NCBI RefSeq assembly: GCF_000711695.1
Contig: NW_013547001.1
Coordinates: 62,001-126,000, forward strand
Reading direction: 5' to 3'
DNA: 64,000 bases
Source of the DNA: Tilletiaria anomala UBC 951
Lineage: Eukaryota; Basidiomycota; Exobasidiomycetes; Georgefischeriales; Tilletiariaceae
Shown here piece after piece: positions 12,129 to 23,572 of this stretch. Position 1 is the first letter of the stretch. Every line of letters starts with the position of its first letter. The translations under genes were made by a program, and so were the position numbers. The notes under the pieces are model-generated. The model was not told where the DNA came from. It was given only the letters and a program-made list of their open reading frames with translations, and did no database searches.

Positions 12129-12483
12129 ATGGCAGCCAAATCAAAGGCAAGGTAAGCACCGGTGGGAGCACACGCGACGCCGTTTTGTATACATCTCGTC
12201 TGTCCCTGAGACGATATCCTGACTTATCTTTTTCCAACTTTTGCATCGACTACATGGCAGAATTATCATTGCGCGACTGCTGAGTACAGCTGGAACCGGC
12301 TACCAATATACCACACGACGGCCACGGACAGCAGACAAGCTCGCCTTCATGAAGTATGACCCCAAGGGTGAGTGGTTTCTGAGCACCAACTCTTCTCACC
12401 CTCCTCCTGCTGACCCTTTTTTTCTCCCTGCAGTCAAGAAGCATGTCCTTTTTAAAGAAACGGGAAAAGGTGGCGGGAAATGA
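12129..12483 (+). CDS. MRPL39: Mitochondrial ribosomal protein bL33
   Basis: Small basic protein of the large mitochondrial ribosomal subunit. Three exons fit: 12129-12151 (only 23 coding bases), 12261-12367 and 12434-12483, giving 59 residues. The protein reads MAAKSKARIIIARLLSTAG, then TGYQYTTRRPRTADKLAFMK and YDPKVKKHVLFKE, which matches the bL33 family closely (KSKAR, LLSTAGTG, TTRRPRT, KYDP, HVLFKE). Length is normal for fungal bL33. The start is fixed by the conserved N-terminus; no longer targeting sequence is present, as in yeast. Confidence 0.93.
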
Positions 12484-12976
12484 GGCACACATTTGAAAGC
12501 CTCGCTCTCCGAAGGAGGGAATGGCAGCCGAAAAGGACTCAGGCGTCAACTTCCTTGCTGCTCTTTGTGTTAATTGCTTTACACTGTATTATATCTGCAA
12601 GTTCGCAATCATCTGTCGACAACGTCTGCCGAGGATGTCCGCGACTCTTTATTCGTCTTAGCAAGTTTGGAGCACACTTGCGGCTGTCCAAAGAGACCTT
12701 GAGGACTCTGTAAAGGCGCCGCCTGGCTCTTCAACGAGCCCTCTGAGTGATGTGGCTCCACACAGAGAATGACAGTCTCCACGCGCAGCGCAGCAAACTC
12801 GTCCAGCCCCACAGGCAAAGCTTTGCTTTGATGTTCTTCCTTCCCTCAGCTCCATATGTTCCTCCCGCTCGCTGGTCATTGATTCATCTCGGTATTGATC
12901 ACAACGCGGCGCCCTTGCCTCTTTTATAGAGGGAGCTTGCGTCCTTTCCGGGCGCCGCCAGCGAACAGTAGAAAGG
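12484..12976. other. Intergenic region upstream of the disordered-protein gene
   Basis: Tandem arrangement: end of bL33 and start of the gene at 12977, both on plus. No coding frame is supported. The stretch near 12840-12970 is C-rich and probably holds promoter and leader for the downstream gene. Confidence 0.4.
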
Positions 12977-15900
12977 ATGGAAGCCGATCCCTGGTCGTCG
13001 TCGTCGCCCTGGGCCGAACCCGACGGAAACTCTGCAGCCGTGGTAGCTACGCTCCCAAGCTTCAGCGTCAGCGATGGCAGCGTAGCGACAGCAGATGCGC
13101 CGCGGTCAACAGGTGCCGACACTGTAGACTACAATGCTGCTCCGCGTTGGGGGCCAGCTTCGCCAGCATCTACCGATCCAATTGAGGGTGCGAGTGCATC
13201 TGCCACACAAGGTGGTGGACCACGCACCCCCAGCACGTCAGGCCTTGATCCACCGCAATGGGGCTCTATATCTCCTAGCAGTGATGCGAGCTATCCGAAA
13301 GCGAATCTGACGAAAGACGCAGCTTCCTGGTGCACTGCCGACGCACCACCAGCAACATCTTTCGCAACAGCAGAAGCGGTCCCGCGAAACACAGCGGACG
13401 ACGCGACGCCGCCAGCGTCAGCGCGATCAACATACAGCACCGCAAGCTATTCTAGCGCCAAAGAGAAGGTCAACAGCACGAGTAGCACCGCTTCCCAGAG
13501 CGCAGCGCCTGCCAGTGCCGGTGAGGGCACATGGGGCTGCCGATCTTCCTCCAACGAACCCGCGTCTGCTACTGGGTCGGCGGCATCAGGATGGGCACCC
13601 ATCAGAAGTCCCGGGTACAAATTTTCGTCCGCCTCATCACTGGAAAAGCAGGGCGGAGAGAGCACGTCTACGTCGAGCATCCCGCCGCGCCGAGCAGAGG
13701 AAGCACGAGGAGGGGACGGCGATGGATGGGGGGGCGAGTCGAACGCTTCGCTTAGCACTTCGTTCAATGAGATAGGGATAGCAGATAGTGGGTCTTCCAG
13801 GCTGACGCCCGTGAGTGCTGGCTGGGGAGGAGCACTGGGAGGTGGCGGAGAGGGGGTAGCAGACGGTGCGCTTGTGGATGAAGAGAGCCCCTGGGGAGCT
13901 CCTCCACCAGAGCCAGCTGCCGAGGCAACAGGCAGCCCAGGAATGTCGCCAACTTTGTCTTCCGCTGCTTTGTGAGTCGAGGCAATCAGCCCGCTTGGGC
14001 GGGCAATCTGGCAGCTTGGCGTCGCAATGTTGACACTAGGATCTTCCACTCCATGATCACACAGGCAAGCCGCCATTGAACGCAAACTAGCCCCAGAAAA
14101 GGCGCAGGGAGCCGAGAAGGGCAAGAAGCCGCCCCAGATCTCCGTGCCACCGATCGCGACAGACAACGACGGCGCGCAAGCAAGCGTCGGATCAGGTGCA
14201 TCGACTCCGCGTGATCCGCAATCGGCGACGAGTGCTCAGCAGGCTACATGGCTTGCCCGCCTGCGCGCCAGCCAGAAGAGCACTACCTCGCCTCAAATAG
14301 GGCGCGCAAGTCTTGAATCAGATCAGGACAGCGCAAGGGTCAGCAAGGACGGCAGTGCGAAAAAGGAGGAGGGCAGCAAGAAGCCTGGCTTCGTGCAGAC
14401 ATCCAAGCAAGACGCAACGAAAGGCGCAGCGGGCATGATTTCCAGCTTAATTGCGTCGGCTAAGAAGGGCGTCGCGCCGGCTGCGGTTGTTTCTGCTGCT
14501 GACGAGGATGATGAAGACGAGCCTGCGCCGCAGACTGGCACGACTGCATCGTTTGCAAGCAACCCGGATTCTGCAAGGGACCTGCTGTCCTTCGACGACG
14601 AGAGCGAGAAGAAGGCGCGGGCGGCAGCCGCGGCGAACAAGATGAGACCGGACACAGACGAGCAGCAAACGGAATCGGTCGTCACGCGGTGGTTTGGCAG
14701 GTGGGGTGGCGGCAAGCGGGAGGACGCACCCGCGCACATCCAGGCCGGTGTCTCGGAGGAGTCATACGCGGATCGCCTCGAAGGCGCAGAGGGTCACCTT
14801 TCCCACGCCGACCTCGAATGGCTGGACAAGACGGCCCCGCAAGTGCACAGTGCTGGCGGGCAGCAGCCGTACTCGGCAGGGCCAGTAAGCAGGCAGGCGC
14901 CTGCTCCTGCTGGAGGCGCCGGCGCCTCCAGCAGCTTGTGCGTACCTGCTCGTCAGCAACAACCGCAGCGGTCGACGAGCGGTGGTACATCCACTTCGGG
15001 CTCACCGCGGGACCACTGGCTGACGATGGATAGCAACAACCACTCAGGTGCCAAGTCGCCTGCTGGCCCACAATTCGCCACGTCTGGCCCACATCGGCCG
15101 GTACGACTGGAGCAGGCGCCCTGTGCAAGCCACAACGGGCCGCGCGGCGCTTCAATGACAGGACCTCTCATGTCAAATGGTTACGCCAGTGCTCACAACG
15201 GCCCTTCTGTTGGGCAAGCACAACGTCTGACTCCGCAGTCTGCGCGCATCTCTTCGGCCGGCAGTGCGCAGAGCAGCGCGAATCTCTTTGGGGAGTTTCA
15301 ATCGGAAACATTCTCGGATTGGAGTCCGGTACCAGCCAGAGCAGCTTGCATACAATCGCTGGAGCAGCATCATACTCACGCTACGCTTCCCGCATGTGTC
15401 GCGCCACCGTCTCACGCACCTGCCCAAGCGCGCTCCGATAACTACAACCTCTCTTCTCCCAACCCGCAAGGCCTGCGCACGCCAGCCTCCATAGTTGCAT
15501 CCGAGTTCAGTCCCGCGCCATCGTCTGATGGGTTTGGCAGCCCGACTGGCCAGCTGATCGGCTGCAAAGGCGATCGCAAGCCGCCTGGCATTTTGGAGCA
15601 GCGGAACAGATTTGCAGGAGGACTGGATCCATATGCCAGCGTTCCTTTCGCGAGCGGCAGAGCCGGTACAATCGATGACGGTTTCGGGAAGGATTACAGG
15701 GATGACGATGATGATGATGATGTTGGCGGTGTACTCGGAGGCGGCGCGCCAGGATATCGAGACGAGCCTGCCATTGCCGACCCCCTTCCGACCCGATCGC
15801 GGCTGTCAACAGGTGCAGGGAGAATGTCGCAACCACCGCCAGCGCCAGCAGTGCCGACTCGCGCCAAAGCTGCACAACCAACTTTCAGTGGGCTTGACGA

Positions 15901-16411
15901 TCTGTTAGGCGATATGTCTATAGAAGAAAGTAATGCCCCCGACGCGAGACAAACAGAAAAGAGCTCCAAAGTTGCTGCCGACGACCTGCTCGGCGACTTT
16001 CTCTGCAGCCCAAGGGCCACCGCGTCTTCTTCCTCACAGCCATACTTTACAGGCATTCCTCCGGAGAAGCAAACTCACGCCAGCCGCCCATCGGCCGGCA
16101 CTGCGCTTGGTCCGGCACCGCCTGCACCGCCAGCCGCGATGACAAACAAAGGTGGGCCGCTCCTCCCTCCTCCGCCTGGGCAGACGCGTGCCGGTGGCTT
16201 GCTACCGCCTCCACCTGGTCGCGCAACAGCTGCAGTGTCGAGCCTTCTGAGCGGTCTGGGAGGGCAGCAGCAGACGCGCTCGTCGATAGACGTTGCTCAG
16301 GTGCAGTCGGATACGCAGTTGCAGCAGACACAGGGGAAGGCGAAGGCCAATGGCCCTTCGGCGGGTAGAGGGATGACGGCGGATGATCTGTCTTTCTTCG
16401 AGACGCTGTAG
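12977..16411 (+). CDS. Large disordered protein, possible vesicle-coat accessory
   Basis: Two exons (12977-13971, 14065-16411) give about 1113 residues. The protein is almost wholly low-complexity, rich in Ser, Ala, Pro and Gly. Visible short motifs: Trp/Gly elements scattered through exon 1 (PWSSSSPWAE, GWGGE, GWGGALGGGG, SPWGAPPPEP); a more ordered stretch VVTRWFGRWGGGK...DLEWLDKTAPQ near residues 530-590; an Asp run from a GAT tract; then LDDLLGDM, DDLLGDF, twin proline segments (LLPPPPGQTRAGGLLPPPPG) and the terminal DDLSFFETL. Repeated acidic-leucine and Trp motifs are common in clathrin-adaptor accessory proteins, so a role in vesicle coats is a guess from motif style only. The intron position is well supported because it rejoins the frame at LQAAIERKLAPEKAQ. 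Confidence 0.75.
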
Positions 16412-16641
16412 TTTTTCTGGTTTATAATTCGCAAGGGATAGGAGATAATTATTCAAGGGATCAGAGATAATATTTAGGGCACATTTGTGCTGCTGTGTCC
16501 CCAAGGGGAGAGCAGCGCTTTCTACGAGTACATGTTCTTTCAGGTGGTATATGCTACGCTTCACTTGGAAGTGGTCTATGGATCTGCAAAATATCGCGAC
16601 TACGATCTATGGCTTGGCGTGAGTGCAGCTCGTACCCGACG

Positions 16642-17584
16642 TTAGCGGATGAACGTGTTGGTGGCCTGAATGCACCGCTCGTAGAATGCGCGCTGGACGA
16701 TGCCGATGACGATGGTGACTTCCTTGAGATAGGCAGGCGCCTGGTTGACCTGATATGCGAAAGTCCTTCCATAGTCCCAGCTGTCGGACGCGGTGCCCAT
16801 GTCAATGAGGCCCTTGGTAGAGTTCTTGATCAGGTTCGCAGGGTGGTGCGCCACGGCGGTCGACAGCTTGTCCCACACCGGCAAGCCGGTCTCTGTGGGG
16901 TAGAGCAAGCCTTGTGCGAAGAACTGGGGGGCCGTGGGCGGCTGCGCCGGGGAAGAAGTGAGCGAGCGTCGATGGTCGATTGCGGCAAGTTGTGCGTGCA
17001 GTTTGCGCAGCACCGGTAAAGTCGAGAGTGCACGTCAGGCTACCGCCCACAAGATAGACTGGCTGCGTGAGCAGGAGCGGATTCAGGGCACCAAGTTATG
17101 CCACGATGGCGAAGTGATCCGAGGAGGCCACGTTACTTGCGGCGGTGGAAGCCATCGAATTCAGCGTCGGCGCTTGCGTTGACTTGGAGCTGGGCGCACC
17201 GCCCGCAGCTGACTTGCGGGTTGCATTCAATGCCAGTTTGAGGTGTCGTTGCACATATACTTGCGATTGGCTGGCCCAGGTATTCCCGGATACAGTTGTC
17301 TGTGAGGACATGGAATAAAGGCGACAAGATCAGCTAACTGCCTTTGGACGGCCGGCGGCCGGCGTTTCAAGCGAGCCTTACACGCACCACTCCGAGGACA
17401 GACGAGGCATTGGTATTGGCGAGGCGAGGAGGGGCGGCATGAATGAGTCAACGGAGAAGTCATTGTCGACGCTAACTGCACAGGCAACCACGGCAGGAGC
17501 GAGAAGCGCAGTGGTGGATGCCACTGCGGCTGTGGCACGTGCGATACCTGTAGCCCTCATTTCTTGAACATCGGTCGATGCCAC
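16642..17584 (-). CDS. Unrecognised multi-exon gene
   Basis: At least three coding blocks on the minus strand. Exon 1 starts at 17584 (MASTDVQEMRATGIARATAA) and has one hydrophobic segment, STTALLAPAVVACAV. A donor near 17392 and an acceptor near 17301 join it to TTVSGNTWASQSQVYVQ, followed by a helical and Ser/Ala-rich block. The last block has protein character (FFAQGLLYPTETGLPVWDKL, then DMGTASDSWDYGRTFAYQV) and stops at 16642. The join between the second and last blocks (about 16950-17110) is unresolved; a pyrimidine-rich acceptor before PPTAPQFFAQ is one choice. I do not recognise the family; a small membrane or secreted protein is possible. Confidence 0.5.
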
Positions 17585-17689
17585 TCAAGGTCGACGGACG
17601 AGAAAGTGCATAGATCTTTGGCAGGAAAGGATCAATGGGTATGAATGGACAAGAAGGAGAGCTCCGGCGTCGACCGGGCCTTCGACCGC

Positions 17690-17703
17690 TGATATATACA
17701 TAC
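17690..17703 (-). promoter_or_regulatory. TATA-like element
   Basis: A TGATATATACATA-type stretch about 110 bases upstream of the proposed start at 17584, a normal distance for a fungal TATA element. Position and sequence are the only evidence. Confidence 0.3.
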
Positions 17704-18415
17704 GCGCAGCGCTCCGCCGACTGCTTCGTTGCAAGCGTCCGACCTGCGTGTGTGCTGCATGGCTCCTTAATATTCCAGCAGAGAAGAACTAGGACCAGCA
17801 TCGAGATGTTGTAGCTCAACATCGGCAGCACACCAAGTGTGACGAAAGAAAGGGAATGGAGGGAAAATACCAGGAGATACGTTCTGAAACCCTCGCTTGA
17901 TGATGTGGCGCGGGGGATTTACGGCGCATTCCAGGCGTAATTCCTAGGGCTTGTGCACAAAATGAAATATTGGCCTCATTTTTTTGGTGGCCAAAGCCCG
18001 GGTGAAGAATGCACCAAATGCTGGCATCACGTCATCACCCCATCGACCCCGTTTACCCCAAACTGTAGCGGCGACGGCGTACTTTCAGGTTCTATCCGTC
18101 ACCTGTCGAATGAGAGGACCTCAGCTGGGTGTCCATACAAGCTGCTCGTGGTGCCCTGTCTCGTCGACATGCTACCCCTTACTGCAACGGCTCTCTTTCA
18201 GCGCTACACGCCAATCAGTCTCGCAAGCATCTCGCCATGGTAGACAAGACATCCGTCCTCGTGCGCGGTGCCAATGGCTTGGTCGGCCGCATGCAAGGTG
18301 TGGCTTCAAATTGACTTACAGTGTGCAAAAATGTACTTACCTCCTAAGGGTAGCAGCAGCCATGGTATGACCGTGAACACGCAGTGTGCCTTCATGATAG
18401 AATATGTGAGCATTA
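17704..18415. other. Intergenic region with one possible short coding start
   Basis: No convincing gene. One plus-strand ATG at 18237 has a good context (GCCATGG), follows a C/T tract ending in CAG and reads MVDKTSVLVRGANGLVGRMQ before a possible donor (AAGGTGTGG). The downstream sequence could not be joined into anything recognisable, so I do not call a gene. Confidence 0.3.
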
Positions 18416-19636
18416 CTACAGGTAGTCACTGCACCTTTCGACAGCCGCTCTCGCCTCTTGAGACAGGCGCATTACCAATTCCCTGGCATCGACAATATCT
18501 CGCATGTTTCCTACCCCAGTCCCGCTCCACGTGACAATCCTGTTCTCGTCGCCCTTATTTGCAGCCTCTGCGTACACCTCCCGGCGCGCCTCGGCGTTGC
18601 CCCCGCGCTGCGCCTCGTAGTCGTCCACAGTGGCGTTGCGGATGCCGCGACCATCGACGCCGGCGGGCCAGCCAGTCGTGCCGCGCGCCTCGTCGAACGC
18701 CATCGTGCGCAGCGTCGCACCGTCCGATCTCAAGAGGACATTTTTTTGCGCGCGGGTGTAGCTCGCCTGCGGAGTCAGGAGGAAGCGTGTGCCGAAGATT
18801 CCGCCGTCGGCGCCTAGAGTGAGGATTGAGGCGAGCGATGCGCCGTCCGAGAGGCCGCCTGCGCCGAGCAGTAGTGGTGTCTTGTTTGCACCCAACGAGG
18901 AAGAGTTGCTTGCAGACGCAACAAGATGTACTGCCTTGGGCAGGAATTCGCTGAGGGGCGGCGAAGCAGCGAGTCCGTGCCCGCCCGCCCCGCCGCCAGT
19001 GATGGCGAGCACGTCCGGCGCGTAGTGCTCCAGCGCAGATTGTGCCTCCTCCAAATTGCCAACGCCGATGAACAGCTTCCATGAGTGGCTACTTGAGTTG
19101 ACTTGCACGCGTCTTTTGAAGTATGCAAGCCACGCGCTCGTCTCTGCCACTGTGCCAAAGGAAAGCCAGAGCGCTGCGAGACGCTCTGTCGCGACGAGAT
19201 CGAGGATGGCGTGGGCTTCTGACTTACTCGGCGAGTCGTTAGATGAGGGTATCTCACCGCCTGCTAGCTTTGTGAGATTCCAGACAAGAAACCCCGCGCC
19301 GATGGGCAGCATCGCTGTGTCAGGCTTGCCGTCAACTTCGTTTGGGCCAAGCTGTTCTCTAGCAAGCGCGATTTCCTCGCTCAGCTTCTGTGTCGTGTAG
19401 TACCCGGCACCGATAAATCCGAAGCCACCTACTGCAGACACAGAACCGGCCAGCTCTCCGCCACATGCAGCTGCCATGGGCGGACACACGATTGGAGTTG
19501 TCATTTGCCAGTTGTTCAGCACCTGCCCTGTAGCGTCGGCATCGTCGTTGGGCGCGAAGAGCGTCGTGAATCGCGTTTTGAGGCGTGGAGCGAGCCCACG
19601 TACTCCCTCTATCCTCGAACTAGCTGCCGAAGTCAT
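18416..19636 (-). CDS. Nitronate monooxygenase (2-nitropropane dioxygenase family)
   Basis: FMN enzyme of the NMO family, which oxidises alkyl nitronates such as propionate 3-nitronate to carbonyl compounds and nitrite. The single exon encodes 406 residues, close to the usual size. Seen: N-terminal TTPIVCPPMAAACGGELAGS, AVGGFGFIGAGYY, the FMN phosphate site region VLAITGGGAGGHG, LLLGAGGLSDGASLASILTL and LGADGGIFGTRFLLTPQAS. These follow the TIM-barrel order of the family. No signal peptide is visible, so it is probably cytosolic. The start at 19636 is the first Met of the frame; about 30 N-terminal residues are not conserved. The physiological substrate cannot be told from sequence. Confidence 0.9.
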   Translation of the reverse strand: MTSAASSRIEGVRGLAPRLKTRFTTLFAPNDDADATGQVLNNWQMTTPIVCPPMAAACGGELAGSVSAVGGFGFIGAGYYTTQKLSEEIALAREQLGPNEVDGKPDTAMLPIGAGFLVWNLTKLAGGEIPSSNDSPSKSEAHAILDLVATERLAALWLSFGTVAETSAWLAYFKRRVQVNSSSHSWKLFIGVGNLEEAQSALEHYAPDVLAITGGGAGGHGLAASPPLSEFLPKAVHLVASASNSSSLGANKTPLLLGAGGLSDGASLASILTLGADGGIFGTRFLLTPQASYTRAQKNVLLRSDGATLRTMAFDEARGTTGWPAGVDGRGIRNATVDDYEAQRGGNAEARREVYAEAANKGDENRIVTWSGTGVGNMRDIVDARELVMRLSQEARAAVERCSDYL

Positions 19637-20317
19637 GACTCAGATTGATACAGTGGGTACGATCAAGCACGCTCCAGCTCGGAGAGGCCAGATGCGCTTC
19701 TGGGCTGCTTGGTAGCAGGCAGACGCAAGATGCCTCAGGGTACGCCGATCGCGGCTTCTCTCGCCTTGGCGCAGCAGTATGTAAGTCTGTGCAAAATAAA
19801 ACGTCGAAACGGACGTGCGCTTTGTGACCTTTCCGAAGGAGACCCATAGGATTCAAGCGGCATTCGGACGATGTCCCAATGCATGAGAAATAGGTCGATG
19901 GAAGGTGTCCCCTAAGGGCGACAGGTCGGGCATGCCGGGATTAACGGAATGCCGAGAATCCATCAACGCCTTCACTAGATAGGATCGGTCAAAGAATCGG
20001 TGCAAGTTGCGGCCCCAAAGCCTGATTATTAGGGTTGCTATCGAGAGACTTGCAAGCTGCACGCCGACGAACCCTGACGGAGCGATGCAAAAGCGTGACG
20101 TCGAGGACTCGCACACTCGCACACTTCGTATGTTGAGCTCAAGGACGCAAGCGCTGTCAGTTGCGTGTCATCAAGGACAGAAAGAAGCACGGGTCGCCTG
20201 AGGCATCCCAGCTTCCGGCAGCGCAAGTATCTGATCCGACGTTGGAGAGGAACTAACAGGCCCAGCGCACGTAGGCCTTCACCACCCGCAGCCAGGGTTC
20301 AGTCGAGTTCCAGCGCC
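19637..20317. other. Divergent intergenic region
   Basis: About 680 bases between the starts of the nitronate monooxygenase gene (-) and FIS1 (+). It should hold both promoters. No coding frame, repeat or clear TATA element stands out. Confidence 0.4.
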
Positions 20318-21173
20318 ATGTCTCTGCCTTATGCCGCAGATGCGGAAACGTCGCTCTCGCCCTCGGAGCTCTCGGTCTTGCGCATGCAGTACCACTCGGA
20401 GCTCTCGAGCGGGCATGCGACGACGCAGACCAAGTTCAACTACGCATGGGGCCTCGTCAAGTCCACCCGGCGCGACGAGATGGCCGCTGGTGTTGACCTG
20501 CTCACGGACATTTACCGCAGCGATCCACCGAGGCGACGGGAATGCCTCTACTACCTCGCCCTCGGCCATTACAAGATGGGCAACTTTGAAGAGGCGAAGA
20601 GATTCAATGGTCAGTATTAGAAAGTGCATGGGTGAAGCTAGGGCAATTTCGAACCTCGGTTGCCTACGCTTACTGGGCTGCCGGCGTGGCTGCACAATCT
20701 TCAGCCTACAGCTCGCTGCCACGAGGCTGTGGCTTTGCTTCTCTCGTCTCGGTGGCGGCGATGCATACGAGGATGCGCAAAGTTGGGACCTTGACGCTAG
20801 AGTGGTTTCCGCTCGCTCAGAAAGACTGGCCATCCGACGACATGTGCTGACGCTCCAATTTCCTGTTTCTCCATTTCCGGCGCCGGCCCATCGTAGCAAT
20901 TCTGATCGATCGGGAACCCAACAATCTGCAAGCGCAATCACTCGCACAGTTGATCGAGAAAGGCGTAACACGGGGTACGTCTGCGAGCTTCCTTTCAGTC
21001 AGGCCACTGGTATCGAAATGCAGTTGCAAGCGTAAGAGCCAAGAGCTGACCCTCGCCTTCCATGCACACTCTCTGGACGTGCCGCAGAGGGCTACATCGG
21101 CATGGCAATCACGGCTGGCGCAGCCGCCGTAGGCGGTATCTTGCTCGCAGGGTTGATGCGAAGGCGGCGTTGA
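20318..21173 (+). CDS. FIS1: Mitochondrial fission protein Fis1
   Basis: Tail-anchored outer-membrane protein of mitochondria and peroxisomes that recruits the fission machinery. Three exons fit: 20318-20609, 20897-20974 and 21088-21173, giving 151 residues. Seen: the TPR-like core ([49 protein letters not shown]) and a C-terminal membrane anchor ([20 protein letters not shown]) followed by the short basic tail LMRRRR. Length and order are typical of fungal Fis1. The first intron is unusually long for this window at 287 bases. Confidence 0.97.
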
Positions 21174-21614
21174 ACGTAGCACAGCATTTGCATTGAACAC
21201 GGCGACTGCGACCCGGCACATGAGGTTTTTCGCAGGGCAATGCCGATTTGGAGCATCTCATTGCTACGACGCATTATCATTGACCAACTCGACCTCGCTA
21301 GAGACAGCAGCTGCGCTCTCAGTGTCGCTTCACGTTACATGGTGGCGCTGATGCAGTCTGTAGCCAGCATATTACATCGCACGAGAGCAAGTGATGAATC
21401 TGTAAGCTAGTTACATAAATTGTACAACAGGACAGAATGGGTGGCCGTCTTTCGCTACGTTGCATTCCTCCTCTGAGGCTGAACGCACGAGGCGGGGGCG
21501 GGTGCAAGGCTGAAAAGCGTAAAGCCAGACAAATGAGAGTGGTGTGGTGTATTGTGAGTGTGCGACTCGCCGGAGGGGGGAAGGAATGCCATCCAAATGA
21601 GGGTGCACGGCACA

Positions 21615-23572
21615 TCATCGCCTGACGCGGCTGCTCGGCGGTGAGACTGCTCCTGACCCCGCCACGCCTCCTTTCCCACCGTTTCTAGCCGCAGCACCGG
21701 CTGCCGAAGAGCGTGCGCATGGACTGCCCGTGTCTGCATGACCATGGTCGTGTCCATTCATGCTGCGGCTCGCGGTACTGGACCTCGGCACTCCCCCTGC
21801 GCCGCGCGGTGCGAACGTAAAAGGGTTGTGCGGTGCTGGGTCTGCTCTTGCTGATGCTGATGCTGATATTGTTGATGCTGATTTGCCTGATGGCTGAGGT
21901 GTGGTCTGCTTGAAGCGAGGGGATGGTTGCTGGAAATTGAAATGGAAACCTTGTGCTGCCGATGCGAGCGATGCGCCGCCGTTGTTATGCGTCGATAAAG
22001 AAGGGTCCCTGTGCAATTGACTGCTCGCTAGATCAGCAGACGCGAAGCGATGATGGGAAGTTGTATGCCGTGACCGCGCTTGCGATTGCAGTTGCTGCTG
22101 GTGAAGATGCAGCGGTTCCGAAGCGCTGGAAGTCAGCATTGGTGGTAGCTCGTCATCTAGATGCACATCCATGCCGTCCAGGTCCGCCTTGCTCGACAAT
22201 GCCGCTTGCCCCTCTGCAATCATGCTCTTCATCTTCTCCTCGAAGCGCTTGTACATCGCATCCTCGTCGTCATCCTCATCCTCATCATTATCCTCATCCT
22301 CATCGTTTCCTCTTTCCCCTTTGGCATTTGCTTTCGTGACCGCCTCCTTCTCCAGGGGCAATGACCTTTCGCGAGAAGGAGAGGCGCTGCTCTCCGCCGC
22401 TTGCCGTTGCAGTGCAGCTGCGATCTCGCGGATGTGTGCGCGGCCTGAATTGCGCTGCGACGGAAAGATAAGCCGCCGCCGTCGTGAGGAAACAAATACG
22501 CGTTGTGGCCGGCCTATAGAGCTCTGTGAGCGGGCGGGCGATAGCGGCGTGGACTGTTCGGCCTATTGGAAGAGCGTAAGAAAGGCATATAGAGTGTAAC
22601 GAAGGAAAGGAGCGCATGAGCAGGTGTCACGTTGGTACTTACATGATATGGCGGTGGCGGTTCAGAGTCTGAAATCCCTCCTGGTATGATAGGATCCGGC
22701 TCCTCACATCGAGGCGGCTGCTGGTCCGGTCCCGGAGAGGGCGAGTTTTCGTCGTTATTTTTACGTCCCCAACTGGACCATAGCGAATACGCCGTGATAG
22801 CGGCGGCGCCAGCCATCAATGTCGCATGTAGGGCCGTTTCTACGATAGCTCCTGCCATCCCTCTCCGCCTCTTCGTCGGTGGTTCCGCTGAACATGAGCC
22901 CGACTCGCCTTGAGCGTGCGCGCATTCTTGCTGCCGCTGTGACTCCAACTGAAGCCTCCGCTGCCGTTCGCGCTTCATCTCCTGCTGTTCTACATGATTC
23001 AAGTTTAGCGTCATCCCAGGGTACTCCCTGCCGGTCAATGCGGTGGATTTGTTCCCTTGCTGCGCCTGCTCTGCATCGCTACATGCAGCTGAGAGCAAAG
23101 ATCCAAACGAAAATTCGCCCTGTGGCGTCTTGAGCGGACGTGACGTGACCGGATCGGTCAAGCCAGTGTTACCGAACCCGCTTGCGCTGGTCGTATCCAG
23201 CAGACGCAGATGCGCGAGCGGCAGCGTATTCAGTGACGGAGCCCATGATCGCTTGCGACTCTGCGTCTGGATCGGCCCTGTGCCTGGGTGATAGGAAGCA
23301 CCTCCATGCGCCGGTGGGCTCGACGGAAGGCTGCCTGGTGACCCACCATTGGGCTCGTCGGACGGGCTCGGCGTCGTCATGTTATGTGCAGCGCTGTCAT
23401 TCGTGCGCGCATAGCTATGTTCGTAGGAGGTGGCGAATGTCGGTTGAGCCTGTGATCGTGACGCTACGCCGACAAGGGTGGGGGGAACGCCTTTGATCTT
23501 GCGCTTGAACGGCAATGGCGCGACAGCGCTGTTGTTCCGATTGAGGAAAACGCTGTCCTGCTGTTGATCCAT
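21615..23572 (-). CDS. Single-pass membrane protein, unknown function
   Basis: Two exons (23572-22643, 22562-21615) encode about 625 residues. Seen: a disordered N-terminal half with a QEMKRERQRRLQLESQRQQE helix near residue 205, a nuclear-localisation-like PTKRRRG, and right after it one hydrophobic segment (ETALHATLMAGAAAITAYSL) near residue 240-265. The second exon carries an Arg-rich patch (SSRRRRLIFPSQR), a helical segment REIAAALQRQ, a long Asp/Glu tract, the helix YKRFEEKMKSMIAEGQAAL and a Gln/His/Ser/Gly-rich tail ending in RVRR. The pairing of a basic motif with an adjacent membrane segment would suit an inner nuclear membrane or ER protein, but this is inference. No family recognised. 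Confidence 0.75.

Noticed and set aside
13447-14166. Minus-strand frame of 239 codons
   Set aside because: Antisense of the disordered-protein gene; low complexity on both strands explains the open frame.
15704-15722. GAT tract as a standalone microsatellite
   Set aside because: It lies in frame inside the disordered-protein gene and encodes an Asp run, so it is covered by that gene.
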